NCBI RefSeq assembly: GCF_020360975.1
Contig: NW_025408669.1
Location: 5,642,001-5,706,000, forward strand
DNA from: Hirsutella rhossiliensis
Taxonomy: Eukaryota > Ascomycota > Sordariomycetes > Hypocreales > Ophiocordycipitaceae
Direction: 5' to 3'
DNA length: 64,000 nt
Both the position numbers and the translations under genes were made by a program. Each line of letters begins with the position of its first letter. Positions within the stretch are counted from its first letter, which is position 1. Shown here piece after piece: positions 46,180 to 58,935 of this stretch. Below the pieces are notes generated by a model. That model saw only the letters and a list, made by a program, of their open reading frames with translations, made no database searches and had not been told where the DNA came from.

Positions 46180-49100
46180 GACCTATTATAAGGGATTTTC
46201 TTAATAACTAACTAGCGCGATAAGATAATAAGATAGATAAAGTCTTTACTAGTTTCTAAGGATTTAAAGAAGCTATTATAAAGGTATTCGGAATAACTAA
46301 TAAGGAACGAGAAGCTAAATAAAAACTTTAAGAACTCTAATAAAAGATCTTAGTATTAGATTATACTATAAAGTTCTATTAAGTTACCTTAAAACTTAAC
46401 TAAGATAACGAACCTCTTATATTACGATTTTACGATAGGCTTAAAGAAGAAGTTAAGGATAAGCTCTATAAGGAAAATCGACTTAATAAGCTCTCGGACT
46501 ATATTACTATAGTAGTATAAATTAACGATAGATAGTATACGCGACGCTAAGAAAAGAAATAAGGAAGAGGAAAGTAAAACCCTTCCTATAAAAATAACTT
46601 TAGCTAATACGCTAACTATAAGAAAAAGCGCGAAATATAAATAGCTTAGGTATATATAATAAATCCTAGACTAATAGATTTAAGTATAATATAAAAAGAT
46701 AAAGGAAAGTATTTTAACTATAGGAAACTTAGATATTACTTTAAGGAATATAGATAACCTTATAAGGAGAAGAAAACCTACTAAGTACTAGCCTTAAAAG
46801 GTAAGAAATACCTAAACGCTATTATTAGATAGGAACTAAAGTATAAACTCCTTAGTTAAACTATATACTATAACGATAAATATATAGTATACTTAAGCGA
46901 TAAGAATAGTACTAAATAGTTCCTAAAGCTATTAAAGAAAACCCTTATAATAATATAATAAAGGGATCTTAAAATATAGAAATAAGTTAAATTTATAGAA
47001 CTAAAATACTCCTATCTTAAAGGAGTCTCCTAAGACTAGATTAAGAAGAACGGTAAACGATTCTAAGAAGATATACGAAATAAAAATCGATAATAACGAT
47101 AGGTAGTTTATAAGTAATATAATAAAAAAGATATAGATATAGCCCTTATACTTACGAAACTTAGATAACGACCTAAAGAGGAATAATAAAGTATCGACGA
47201 TATAAGCTTTAAAGAATAAGAAATACTTATAGAAACGGAAGATAAGAACGAACTTATACTACTACCTTTATTATTAAGGGAAAATACTATAATTAGAAAA
47301 TACGCTTTATACTTTAAAGACTTTAAAGAAATACTTAAAATTAAAACCTAATAAATACCTTAAATTCTTATAGAAAACTAATAAGCTATATTAATTTAAT
47401 ATTAACTAGCACTATATAAATAAGACTACGCTATAGCTATCGCTATATTCGATACCTTTATAGCTCTATAACGAGAATAGTAACTATAAAAAGAATTTAA
47501 AGACGATCTATAAATACTACTTACTTATAAATACTATAAGTATATTTTATAGATATTATACGTTTACTTAGATTATATAATATACTTTTAGATAAAGGTA
47601 TAATACGACGCCTTCTTAGTTAGGTTTAAGGGATAAGTACTTTCGAAACCCTACTTAAGTATAGAACTAGACTACTAGAAAATCGATTAACGCTACTTAA
47701 ACGACTAAGTTATATTATTAGAACCTAATTATAGCACGCTACTTAAATACCGCGATAATTACGGTTTATTAATAAGATATCTTTTAAAGATATATAAAAT
47801 CTATAAATATACTAAAATAAAGGAATAGTATAACGCTACTCGCTTTAAGGTATCCCAACCCTTAATCTTTTAAAGACTTACGTAAGAAATTAAATATAAT
47901 AAAGAAGATTATAATAAATATATATACTTAAACTATAGAGTTTATAAATATAAAAAAGCACGAGTATAGTATAAACGATATAACGGTATACTAAAGGATT
48001 ATTAGTAATACGTATAAATACTATAAGCTATATTCGACTAAGGGAGAATCGATATAAAAATACTATATATAAAATAAAAAGATATAAAATAAAAACTTAA
48101 CCTTTAGTATAAAAACAAATAGAATTATAAAGTATAGTATATAATTAACTATAAAGTAGTATAATATAAACGATATAGCGTTAAGAAATAAGAAATCTTT
48201 AATTAGCTATAAGAAATTAGTCTCTTAAGCCTTAATATAATACTATATAATAAAAATATAAAGAAACGATATTAATAATAAATTAAAGAAGAATACCTAA
48301 ATAAAATAAATAAGGACTAAGTAAAAAATAAGGTACGCTATCTATAAAAGGGCTATAGACTAGCACGATATAATAAGATCTAAGGACCCTATATATAGTA
48401 ACGGTAAGCTATAGTAACTAAATAGTATTAGATATTTAAATCGCGGGATATTACGCGCGTATACTTTTAGACTATAGCGCGATAAGTAATTACGTTTTAC
48501 TTAAAGTCGTTAATCGTTACTAACTTATATAGAGATATAAGAAGGATCTATATAAACTTACGAATATCGAAGGAGAGGCCTTTAACTATAATAATAGAAT
48601 TATTAATATAGAGATTAATTACCTTAATATTAATATCTAGGGCTATAATAAATAAGTTAACTTTAATATTATAGATATTAAAGAGTATAACCTTATATTA
48701 GGGCTTTTATAGCTATAGGAGAGCAACCTACTAATTAATTAGAAAACTAGCTAGCTATATTAAAATAAGGATATAAGTTTTTAGGACTAGTAGATTTAAG
48801 AGAAAGTAAAATTTTATAATAATTTAGCTATTAAATAAGATAAAAGGGATAACTATTTAAGTAAATTATTATAGGCTTTAGTAATATAAACGAAAATAGT
48901 AACTAAACTAGTAGATATAATAAAATCGACTAATAAGACCTATATATTAACTAATATAGCTATATAACCTAGCATCTAATATAAATAGAATAAAGGATAT
49001 AATATAAAGATCTAAAGAGTTATTACTACTTTAAGGAAAGACCTTAAATAAATTAATAAAGAGCTTAAGTTAAGAGAAACTAGCTCTTAAAAGAAAGAAT

Positions 49101-49749
49101 AAAGCCTATAAGATAGAATAAAGAATATCCCCTAGGAATACCAGAAATATAATAAACTCTTTAAAGAAGAACTTAAGATAAGGTTACCTAAATATAGCTA
49201 ATAAGACCACGAAATTTATCTTAAGGATAGAATAACGCTAACGTTCTATAAAATCTATAACTTAAACGAAAAGCAACTATAAACGCTACGCGACTACCTT
49301 AATAGGAATCTATAAAAGGGATATATATAAACGTTAATATCTAAAGTAGGCTACCTAGTTATATTTATTCTAAAGAAAAACGGTAAGCTATAACTAGTTA
49401 TCGACTATAGACGCTTAAACGATATTATAATAAAAGACCGAATACTATTACTACTTATATCGGAACTATAAGATCGACTATATAGTAAAAAATAGTTTAT
49501 AGCCCTTAATCTTAAAGGCGCCTATAACTTAATATATATAAAAAAGGGATATAAATAGATAATAGCCTTTAAAACGAAATTCGGACTATTCGAATATCTA
49601 GTAATACTATTTAGACTTATAAATATACTAACTACCTTTTAATAAATAATTAATAATATCCTACGTAAATACTTAAATATCTTTATAGTAGTATACTTAG
49701 ATAATATCCTAATCTTCTTAGATACCTTAGAAGAATATAAAGAATATAT
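46180..49749 (+). pseudogene. Gy2 gag-pol, first part: Gag, protease, reverse transcriptase
   Basis: Gag (about 46180-46800) ends with a CCHC knuckle at about 46705-46750, now FNYRKLRYYFKEY (Cys/His turned to Tyr). A protease active-site-like LDYSA-SNYVLL (from LDSGA) lies near 48465-48500. Reverse transcriptase at about 49280-49750 has VIDYRRLN and YLDNILIF (near 49700). The frame is cut after EEYKEYI by the copia insertion at 49755 and resumes at 56291. Stops are of the Gln-derived type. Confidence 0.85.
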
Positions 49750-49754
49750 CTATA

Positions 49755-50451
49755 TATAAGAAGGTATAAGTAATAAGCGTAGAATTAGGTAATCGATAAT
49801 GTAAGCGGAAAGATCGGTCGAAGGAGTATAGGGTAGGATTTTATCCGGAATTTATAACGAGTATATAAGGGGCCGAATAATATATTAAAAGAATAGCGTT
49901 GTAAAAGATACTTATAAACTTACTTATTATATCTACTACTCCTAGGGAAATCCTTTGTCTTTTATAGACTATTGCTCGCCTACTAGTAGATTAATTAGTT
50001 AGCTTTCTAGCCTATTCTATAGTACTTAAAAAGCTCTATCTATAGTATATCTTCCTAACTTAGTAGGTAGTCTAATTATAGCGTGATAGTTAACGTAAGA
50101 CTATAGGTTCTAGTATAAGTAGTGGATTTAACTAGAATGTTCTATGCCCTACCTATTCTCGTATCGCGGATATCTTCGGAACCGCTAGGCTAAAATAGGC
50201 AATAGGGTATCTGTTCTGCTCGTAATTAACTTACGTATTTTATGCATATTTTTGTTTATAGGGATAGGCTTATCCTAACCCGCTTTTCCTAGAGGAAGAT
50301 ATAGATATCTAGTAGAGGTCTTTGTCTTTTAAGGGTTATTCCCTTAGACTGTATTATAGAGCCTCTTTTTACTAGCTTATTCTATAAAGCCTCCCTATGC
50401 CTATTATTTCTTTATAATAGTAAAATAAGAATATAAGGGTATATTCTTATA
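49755..50451 (-). repeat. CoE 3' LTR (697 bp)
   Basis: Plus-strand start TATAAGAAGG, end TTCTTATA. Next to it, on the minus strand, the polypurine tract TTTAAGGGAGGC. Confidence 0.93.
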
Positions 50452-50841
50452 GCCTCCCTTAAAGAGTACTAGGTAAATAGTGCTCTTTACTAGTTATTTC
50501 TTTTATAGTAGAATTATCCTTATTAAGAATAAGGTGTATAATAGGAATATAAGGGAAAAATTTTAAAACCCTTTCTAGGAAAAAGCTTAGTAGGAAAAAT
50601 CCTAGTTATAGTTATAATTATTTCTCCTCTTTTTAGGCAAACCTTTATAAGGAAAAAGCCTTATAGAGTTATTATTATAGGATAATTATAGGAAACCTAG
50701 GAAACCTTTTTAAAGGAAAAAACCTATTAGTTATATATAGAGGAAAAGCTAAGAAAGTAAAAGACAGCTAAAAAACCTCTATTAAGGGGATATAAGCTTT
50801 TCTTTTTAAGGCTCTTTTAATTCCCTAAGGGAAAGAAGCTC
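50452..50841 (-). other. CoE 3' non-coding region
   Basis: Same sequence as 17583-17673 plus 23969-24248. Rich in AAGGAAAA / AAACCTTT words that could form stem-loops. No gene. Confidence 0.7.
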
Positions 50842-51078
50842 TTAGAACTTAAAGAATTTTTCTCTTCCTAGTTCCTTAGTAAATATATCGGCAATATTAT
50901 CTTTAGATTTAATATAGAAAATCCGAATCTTCTTTTCCCTAATATTTTCTCGGGTATAGAAGTAAGTAATATCTATATACTTTGTCTTTTTATAAAATTC
51001 CGGATTTTCAGCTAATTTAATAGCTGCCTCGTTATCCGTTAAGATAGGAGGTATAGTATTAGGAATTCTAATAGACAA
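50842..51078 (-). pseudogene. CoE RNase H C-terminus, surviving 78-codon ORF
   Basis: The only long stop-free stretch of copia pol in the window. It carries LTDNEAAIKLAENPEFYKKT, then KYIDITYFYTRE and ADIFTKELGREKF: the copia RNase H core (DN-x-A-x-KLA-x-NPEFHKRTKHID) and the conserved ADIFTK-L end. Upstream coding sequence has RIP stops, so this is a remnant of pol rather than a gene of its own. Confidence 0.85.
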
Positions 51079-54000
51079 GCTATTATTTATCGTATAAAAT
51101 AGCCGATTTAGATATAAAGCTTCTTTATTAGCCTCCTTAAGGGTAATAAATTTAGCTTCGTAGGTTAATAGGGCTATAGATTTTTACTTCTAGCAGGCCT
51201 AACTTATAATATTTTTATAAATATAGAAATAGTATCCGGAAACGGATTTTCTATCTATAAGGTTAGACGCCTAGCTAGCGTCGGAATAACCTTTATAAAA
51301 TTATAAGTATAAGGGATATTATAATAATAAATTATCCCTAGGTTAGGATATTTATTTAAATATTTCTAGATAGTATTTAACGCTTTAAAATACGTATTAT
51401 CTAGTTTAGAAGTAAATCTAGCGTAGGAAATAACAGTATATAAAATGTCTAGCCTACTTATTATAGCTAGATATAATAGAGCCCTAATTTCCCTTTAGTA
51501 AATAAGGATTTCTTTTTACGAAGGCGTTATAGTAGCCTTTTTAAGCTTTACTCCTACTATAGTAGGCGTATTAGAAGTCCCTAAGTCTTCTTTATTATAT
51601 TCTCGTATTTTATTACAAGTATATTTTTCCTAGGATATAAATATCTCCTTTCTACTCTAGTTTATAATTATATATATTCCTAAGAAGTCTTTTAGTTCGC
51701 CTAGAGGCTAAACCTTTATATAATCTACTACTTTTTTAAGCAGACTATTTATTATACCTCTATTAGGCCCTATTATTAGGAGGTTATCTACGTAGATTGC
51801 TATCGCAATTTTATATTACGTATTTATAAATACCCCTTTATCTATAAGAAGGGCCGAAAATCCTATCTTAGCTAACATAGAGCTAAGATAGTTATACTAG
51901 AGCTTTAGGCTTTATTTAAGGCCGTATAATTCTTTCTTTAATTTTGCTACTAGCCTTTTCTTTTTATATAGCTCTAGAAACTATAAATAGCTAATATTAT
52001 ACTTATACTAGTTTTTATTAAACTAGTCTTTAAGTATTAGCTCTTCGTAGCCTATAGGGATCTTTATATAAATATCTATATCTATTTCGGTATATATAAA
52101 GGCATTTTTTATATCGTATTATAGTAGAGTATAATTATTAGAAATTGTCGCGAAGCGTGGCCTGATTTCGCAGTTCTCGGAGATATCCCTTAGCACGAGG
52201 GACCTAGGAAGCTGAAAAACAGGTTTTGAGGAAGGAGCTAAAAGGAGGTGCAGAGAGGAGGGTGGGGGCAAGAGGGGAAGCAGAAGTGGCGATGGCTTCC
52301 TATAGAGGTGGCGAGAGATAAGACAGATGTGCCGGCAACGGCTGGAAAAGAGGGGAAAAACCGGCAAAAAGCTCGGTAGTCGAAAGGACATTAGTAGCTT
52401 CTTTAAGCAGGATCTTCTTTATTAATTAAGATGCTAGAAGGGTATAAAGAGGGGCGTTAGATAGAGGAAAGAAGGACAATTAAGGCAATATAACAATCAC
52501 TCCCCTACCGCAATTGCTGCTCCCGTAAGAATCAAATCTCTCTGCTCTGCCTATCTAACCCCTTACTTCCAATTTCACCTTTATGCATTTTCATGCACTT
52601 CTCGCATCTCTCTTCGCGAGAGAAATAGCTATTATAAGTAGCATTCTAATAGATTCGGGTCTTACTATCGTAGAAAAGGTTTCTAAATAATCCCCTATCG
52701 CTAGGAAGAGGCTTTAATTCCTAGGTATTTTAGTTTAAGAGCTCTTCTATTTCTAGAAATATAGCTCTTTTCTATTCTATAGCTTCTAAGCTATTTATAG
52801 CCTATTTAAATGTTTTAGGCTCTATAAGATCCTTATTTTCTAGTAAAGATAGAATAATCTCTTTACTTTTACTATTTAATATAGTATTTATTTCGGGGTA
52901 TATAATATAGTCTTTATAAAATCCGTTTAGCTTCTTAGGTATATTAATACGGATTTTTAGATCCTTATTTAATCCCTTTTCTAAAAGAGGATTATTTCCC
53001 TTTTTTATAAAAGGGTTATCTTCCTTCTCTATAGGAGGGTTATCTTCCTCTATAGAGGGTTATCTTCCTTCTATAGGAGGGTTATTTTCCTCTTCTTCTA
53101 AAGAAGACTTATTGCCTTCTTTATATATAGGTTCCCTTATAAATAATTATCCGGGACCTTATTTATAGAAGGTAAGTATTAAAGTCGAAGTCCTTAAGGT
53201 CTTCTTCCTTTTAATTTTCTATAAATTTATTTTCTAGGATAGTAATATCTCTAGAAATTATTACCTTTCTTTTCGAAAAGTTATATATTTTATAAGTATT
53301 TTTAGTATAGCCTATAATAATACCCTTATAAGCTCTTATCTATAGCTTATCTAAGGGGTCTTTATTTTTATAATAAATAGTACTTCCGAAGGTCTTAATT
53401 TTCTAAGTCTTTAAGGCTAGAGATTTATTTTCCTTCTTCTATAGAGTTTAGAAGCCTATTCGTAAGTAAGGGGTCCTATTATATAAATAGGCTGCTATTA
53501 GAACAGCTTCTCCCTATAGATATTTAGGCAGTTTTGCTATAAATAAAATAGCTCGGACTTTATTTAAAATAGTCCTATTAATCCTCTCTATTACTCCGTT
53601 TAATTTAGGAGTCCTAGGAGGGCTAGTATAATATTTTATTCCCTTTCTTAAGTAGTAGGGTTTTATTTTATATAGGAATTCTTTTACGTTATCCGAAAAG
53701 ACTTCCTTTATAGTAATATTATCCCGGTTATTTTTAACTAAGGCTTTATATTCTAAGAATTAATCTAGGGCTTCTGCCTTAGATTTTATTAAAGATATTT
53801 CTAAATATCTTATCCCTATATCTAAAAAGGATATAAAGGAGGTATATTTATTATAAGTAAGGGTCTTTATAGGTCCCTAAATATTAATAGTAACTCTATT
53901 AAGGTAATTATATACCTTATTAGATAGGGATTTATTCCTCTTATTAGTTGCCTTTGCTTTAATATAAGCCTCGTATTCTTTAATTTTTATAATATCCTTC

Positions 54001-54200
54001 TTAGGGATAGTTATATCTTTATTATATCTTTTAAAGGTTTCTAGTAAGGCTTTAAGACTTATATATCCTAGCCTTAAATACTATAAATAAAAGTTAAGGT
54101 CCTTTATATTATTCCTTATATTATTAATATTATATAGGAATGTCTTCTTCTTTAAGAAAGGAATTTCTAAAAGAAGATATAAAGGTTATCTTACTATTTT
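51079..54200 (-). pseudogene. CoE copia pol: integrase, reverse transcriptase (interrupted by a solo LTR)
   Basis: Integrase at about 54150-53300 has PRTPKLNGVIERINRTILN near 53570-53610 (catalytic Glu of the ENG-x-x-ER motif) and KTFGSTIYYKNKDPLDKL. Reverse transcriptase at about 52900-51300 has the catalytic IAIYVDNLLIIGPN (from YVDD) near 51790-51820. The CoF solo LTR at 52146-52621 lies inside the reverse transcriptase. Stops elsewhere are of the RIP type. Confidence 0.87.
52141..52626 (+). repeat. CoF solo LTR, nearly RIP-free, with 5-bp target duplication
   Basis: LTR 52146-52621 (476 bp), TGTCGCGAAG to CTTCGCGAGA, flanked by GAAAT at 52141-52145 and 52622-52626. CA and TG are frequent, unlike all other CoF LTRs here. 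A single LTR with intact duplication is what recombination between the two LTRs of an inserted element leaves. The minus-strand 90-codon frame over it has no coding meaning that I can see. Confidence 0.95.
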
Positions 54201-54839
54201 CCTTTAGATATAATATTAGCCTAGTTATCTAGCAGGAAAATTTCCTTACTATTAATAAAGGCATAAGTATTTTTAAAATACGATTGACTTATAATATTTA
54301 CCCCTAATTCGGGTATAAAAAGGCAGTTTCTTAAGATAAATAGCTTTTTATTTTTCGGAAATCTAAAAAGAAGATCTCCGTAGCCTTTAATAATTATATA
54401 GGATGCCTTTCCCTAATTAACCTTAGTAGAGATAGTTCGAAAATTAATAAGGAATTTCTTTTCTCTTTTACCTTATATATAAGGTCTTTAATTCGAGAGG
54501 AATTTAAAGGTCCTATTTGCCTATTATTAAATACGGCTTTTTTAAGGATATTCGAAGAGATATATACCTCTGCTTCTTCTTTAAAGCTTTTATAGCCTCT
54601 AGGGGTAGGAGGAGGAATAGAAAAATCGATTTCCGGTTCTTTATTAGTTTAATTATCGATTTCTATTTTTTCTGCTTCCGATATATATAGAGAAGAGGGT
54701 TTTTTCGTCTTCTTATCGACGTAAGAGTCTAATTCGATAGGATTTCCTTCTATAGAAGGTTTTCTAGGCCTCTTAGAAGGTATTCCTTTCTTTTAATTTT
54801 TTAAATTTTTAGAAAAGCCTTTAGGGGCCTTTTCCGGGT

Positions 54840-55569
54840 AAATATAGTAGCAATCTTTAACTAGATGCCCTTTCTTCTTACAGTAAGTGCATTATAATGC
54901 AATTTTTATCTTTTTCTAGGGCTTCTTAGTAAAGAAAGCCTACTTAGGAGGATTTTCTAGAGACTTAGTCCTCTTAAATTCGTCTATAAGACTACTAGAG
55001 AGAGACTCTAGATTAAAAGCTTCTAAGTTATTTCGAAGAGCTTACGTTATATTAGTTATATAGCTAGAAAACGAGCCCGAAAGGCTATTTAAAATCTAAG
55101 CTATAATAACTACTTCCGGAATTATAATATTCCGTGCTTTTAGCTCTTCGAATACCTCTTTTACCTTATTTAGGTAGTCTTCTAGGGATTCGAAATCCCT
55201 TACCGAAGTATTAAAAAGCTCCTTTATAAGTAGGTAATTCGAGGTAAAGGAAATAGGGTTATATAGGTTTTTTAACCTATCCTACGCCTCTTTAGTATTT
55301 GTTATATACTTTATTTAGGTTAAAGGACTATCTTTAATACGAAGAAAAATCAAAGTAAGTGCTTCTTCTATTTTCGAGTAATTTTCTTACTCTATAGTAG
55401 TAGAAAGCTTCTCTTTAACTAGAAGAGCCTATATTCGAATAGCTTAGAAGGTGTAGTTAGAACTACCCTTAAGTTTAGCAAATTCGAACTTATCCCTAGA
55501 GCCTATATTAGAGAATTCGAGGTCGTATTAGAATTTCGAAGATTTTTCGAAGTTATTACCTAACTTATA
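54840..55569 (-). pseudogene. CoE Gag with CCHC zinc knuckle
   Basis: Minus-strand Gag between the primer site and integrase. The zinc knuckle at about 54892-54851 is intact: CTYCKKKGHLVKDC (C-x2-C-x4-H-x4-C), the nucleic-acid-binding motif of retroelement nucleocapsids. Several RIP stops precede it. Upstream sequence is the capsid-like part. Confidence 0.8.
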
Positions 55570-55589
55570 GAGAAGCCGGGCTTATAACC
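55570..55589 (-). promoter_or_regulatory. CoE primer-binding site, complementary to a tRNA-Met anticodon arm
   Basis: Directly inside the 5' LTR, the minus strand reads GGTTATAAGCCCGGCTTCTC. With TG-to-TA reversed, its complement contains GGGCTCATAACC, a Met tRNA anticodon loop and stem. Shares GTTATAAGCCCGG with the CoF primer site. Confidence 0.62.
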
Positions 55590-56285
55590 TATAAGAAGGT
55601 ATAAGCAATAAGCGCAGAATCGGGTAATCGATAACATAAGCGGAAAGATCGGTCGAAGGAGTATAGGGTAGGATTCTGTCCGGAATTTATAACGAGTATA
55701 TAAGGGGCCGAATAATATATTAAAAGAATAGCGTTGTAAAAGATACTTATAAACTTACTTATTATATCTACTACTCCTAGGGAAATCCTTCGTCTTTTAT
55801 AGACCATTGCTCGCCTACTAGTAGACTAATTAGTTAGCTTTCTAGCATATTCTATAGTGCTTGAAAAGCTCTATCTATAGTATATCTTCCTAACTTAGTA
55901 GGTGGTCTGATTATGGCGTGATGGTTGACGTAAGACTATGGGTTCTGGCATAAGTAGTGGATTTAACTAGAATGTTCTATGCCCTACCTATTCTCGTATC
56001 GCGGATATCTTCGGAACCGCTAGGCCAAAATAGGCAATAGGGTATCCGTTCTACTCGTAATTAACTTATGTATTTTATGCATATTTTTGTTTGTAGGGAT
56101 AGGCTTATCCTAACCCGCTTTTCCTAGAGGAAGATATAGATATCTAGTAGAGGTCTTTATCTTTTAAGGGTTATTCCCTTAGACTATATTATAGAGCCTC
56201 TTTTTACTAGCTTATTCTATAAAGCCTCCCTATGCCTATTATTTCTTTATAATAGTAAAATAGGAATATAAGGTATATTCTTATA
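55590..56285 (-). repeat. CoE 5' LTR (696 bp)
   Basis: Pairs with 49755-50451. The 72-codon minus-strand frame at 55589-55807 falls in the LTR and is not a recognised gene. Confidence 0.93.
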
Positions 56286-56290
56286 CTATA

Positions 56291-58515
56291 AGGTACTCCA
56301 TGTACTTTAAAATATAAAGTTACTAGTTAAACTAAAGAAAAGTAAGTTCTATATATAGGAAGTAGACTTCTTAGATATACGATCTTATTAAGAGAGATAT
56401 AAATATAATAAGATAAGATTAACTTAGTTAAAAATAGCTAACGCTAAAGAACGTTAAGGATATATAAAGTCTCCTAGGATTTATAAATTACTACTAACGG
56501 TTTATTAAAGATTTCGGAAAGATTATAGTACTACTATATAACTTAACGAAGAAGGAAAAAGAATTTATATAGGACGATAAAGCTAATAAAGCTTTCGAAT
56601 ATATTAAAACTACGATTATATAAGAACTAGTCTTAACTACCTTCGATTTAAAATAATAAATCGAACTTAAAACCAATATATTAAACTTTACTCTAAGAGT
56701 ATAAATCGGATAAAAAGATAATAAAGGAAGACTATAACTAATTATATTTTACTTAAAAAAGCTATATAGTATAGAACTTAATTACCCTATCTATAATAAA
56801 GAATTTCTTATAATTATTTAAGCTTTTAAGGAATTTCGATACTACCTTCTTAGAAGTAAATATAAAGTTAAGGTCTATATAAATTATAAGAATATCTTAT
56901 ACTTTATAATAATATAATAGTTAAACGGATAATAGATCTAATAGGCCGAATACTTATTAGAATTTAACTACGAAATAATCTATAAAAAAAGAATAGAAAA
57001 CGGTCGAGCTAATACCCTTAGTTAACGAAGTAACTACGATATAAGGGCACTTATAGCGAAAGGATAGCTCTTAGAAATTAACAAAAACGGAAACTATTAA
57101 TAATAATAGCTAAATATAATATTTAAGGTATAACCTAACGACTTAATATACTAAAAGATCCTAAAATAGATAAAAGAATATAAAGTATTAAACGGATATA
57201 ATATAGAATATTTAGAAGTTTTAATATATAAAAATAAAATCTAGATACTACTAGAATTACGAGATAAAGTTATATAAGATATATATAAATATCTAATATA
57301 TAGATACTAAGGAATCTAAAGAATAATAAAACGAATTAAACGATAATATAACTTCTTATAGCTTAAAGAAGTAGTACGATAAGTTATTAAAGAATATAAA
57401 CTTTATATATAAAGTAAAGCTAAACGATATAAACTATATAGAGAATTATAACCGCTACTAGTACTAAAGAAACTATAGGATTTAATAGCTTTTAACTATA
57501 TTATAAAGCTACTACTATTAAAAGAACCTATAACTAATGTTAAATATAATAGTATATTTATTATTACCGATAGACTAATAAAGTATAGATACTTTTTACT
57601 ATATAAAGAAGTAAGTAATATAAAAGAGCTAGTATATATATTCTTATAAATAATTATTAGTAATTACGGACTATTAAACGAGATTATCTTTAATAAAGGA
57701 AGTATATTTATAGCTAAGTTTTAGTAAGCTCTTATAGTATAATTAAGGACAAAATATAAGCTTAGTATAGCTTATTACCTATAAATAAATAAATAAATAG
57801 AACGACTTAACTAAACGCTTAAATAATATTTACGATACTATATTAGTTATAAATAAAACGATTAAGCTAAATAGCTACTAATAGCGTAACTAGCTTATAA
57901 TAGCTTAGTTATAGAAATAACTAAGCTCTTACTAGTATACGCTAATTACGGATATAACTTAGAAGTATTTAAGGTTACTTAATAAGGGCTATAAGTAGAA
58001 CGGGCGATACTATAAGTAGATTAGCTATAAAAATTATATAAAGAAATATAATAAGAACTTTAATTTATTAGAGAACGAATATCTACTTACTATAACCGGA
58101 AATAATTATAAGGACTAATCTTTCGAGAGGGAGACATAGTCTACCTTATATAACGAAATATTAAAATAAAATAACTAAGTAATAAATTAGATTTTAAGAA
58201 ACTTAGACCGTTTAAGGTTAAGAAAACTATTTTAAAAGTTAACTATAAACTTTCGCTACTAACGATAATATAGATATACCTAATATTTTATATCTTATTA
58301 TTAGAACTAGTACTATAAAACGCTAAACTATAGGAAAAATTTAAAGTCGATAACGATTAAGAATATAAAGTAAAATAAATACTAAATATAAGAAAATAAG
58401 GTTAGTAATAAGAATACCTTATTAAGTAAAAGGGATATAGACTAAAAGAAAATACCTAAGAACTATTTAAGTACTTAACTTACTATAGTTCTCTACTTTA
58501 ATAGTTCTACTAGTA
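56291..58515 (+). pseudogene. Gy2 gag-pol, second part: RNase H, integrase, chromodomain
   Basis: Resumes the reverse transcriptase frame after the copia (LLVKLKKSKFYI, EVDFLD). RNase H at about 56690-57020 has LNYPIYNKEFLIII. Integrase at about 57300-58150 has DYLIAFNYI-type sequence and ITDRLIKY near 57570 (first catalytic Asp). A chromodomain at about 58365-58510 has EYLIK-KGYRLKENT-ELFKYL. The plus strand ends in a RIP stop before the antisense ORF. Confidence 0.83.
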
Positions 58516-58935
58516 AAATCCCCCCTAGGTATTATAAAATTACCTAACGAACTAATAGTATTCTAATTAATTATATTAAATCTACCTATAGACTAAATAT
58601 CGACTACTACTTTAGATTCTTAGCGCTTAGCCTTATTAAGGTTATTTAAGGAACGAAGGCCTTAATAGACTATCTTAGTACCCTTTATCTTTAGCTAGCG
58701 CTTTTAATAGTAAAGCCGCGCTAAATAAGCTAAGGCTTTATTTAGGTCGGCTTAAGCTTTTAATATTCGCTCCTTAGTAATTTCTTCTTCTTTATTTAAT
58801 CGATCGGACTCTAGATTTATTTAGGATACTAGGAAACACGTTAGCTATAAATAATAAGTAGGATAACGAAGTTACCTATAAGAACTAATCGCTACGCCCG
58901 ATATATCGTAGGAATAACCCCGCTATATATATTTA
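58480..58935 (-). pseudogene. Antisense ORF of Gy2: coiled-coil protein
   Basis: Minus strand, between chromodomain and 3' LTR. Read with Gln in place of TAA/TAG, it gives a continuous frame of about 150 codons: a Tyr/Ser N-terminus (YDISGVAISSYR), FLVSQINLESDRLNKEEE, then a heptad-rich helix ERILKA-ADLNKALAYLARLY followed by a Lys/Gln-rich stretch, GLRSLNNLNKAKR and ESKVVVDI. The Leu/Ala heptads predict a coiled coil. Its pattern resembles coiled-coil hypothetical proteins often annotated in fungal genomes; that resemblance is from memory and untested. Confidence 0.6.

Larger units (their letters stand above)
49750..56290 (-). mobile_element. Full-length copia element CoE (element 2), minus strand, 6.5 kb
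   Basis: LTRs 49755-50451 (697 bp) and 55590-56285 (696 bp), flanked by CTATA at 49750-49754 and 56286-56290. Minus-strand order: LTR, primer site, Gag with zinc knuckle, integrase, reverse transcriptase, RNase H, polypurine tract, LTR. It splits the Gy2 reverse transcriptase gene and itself contains a solo CoF LTR at 52146-52621. Confidence 0.95.
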
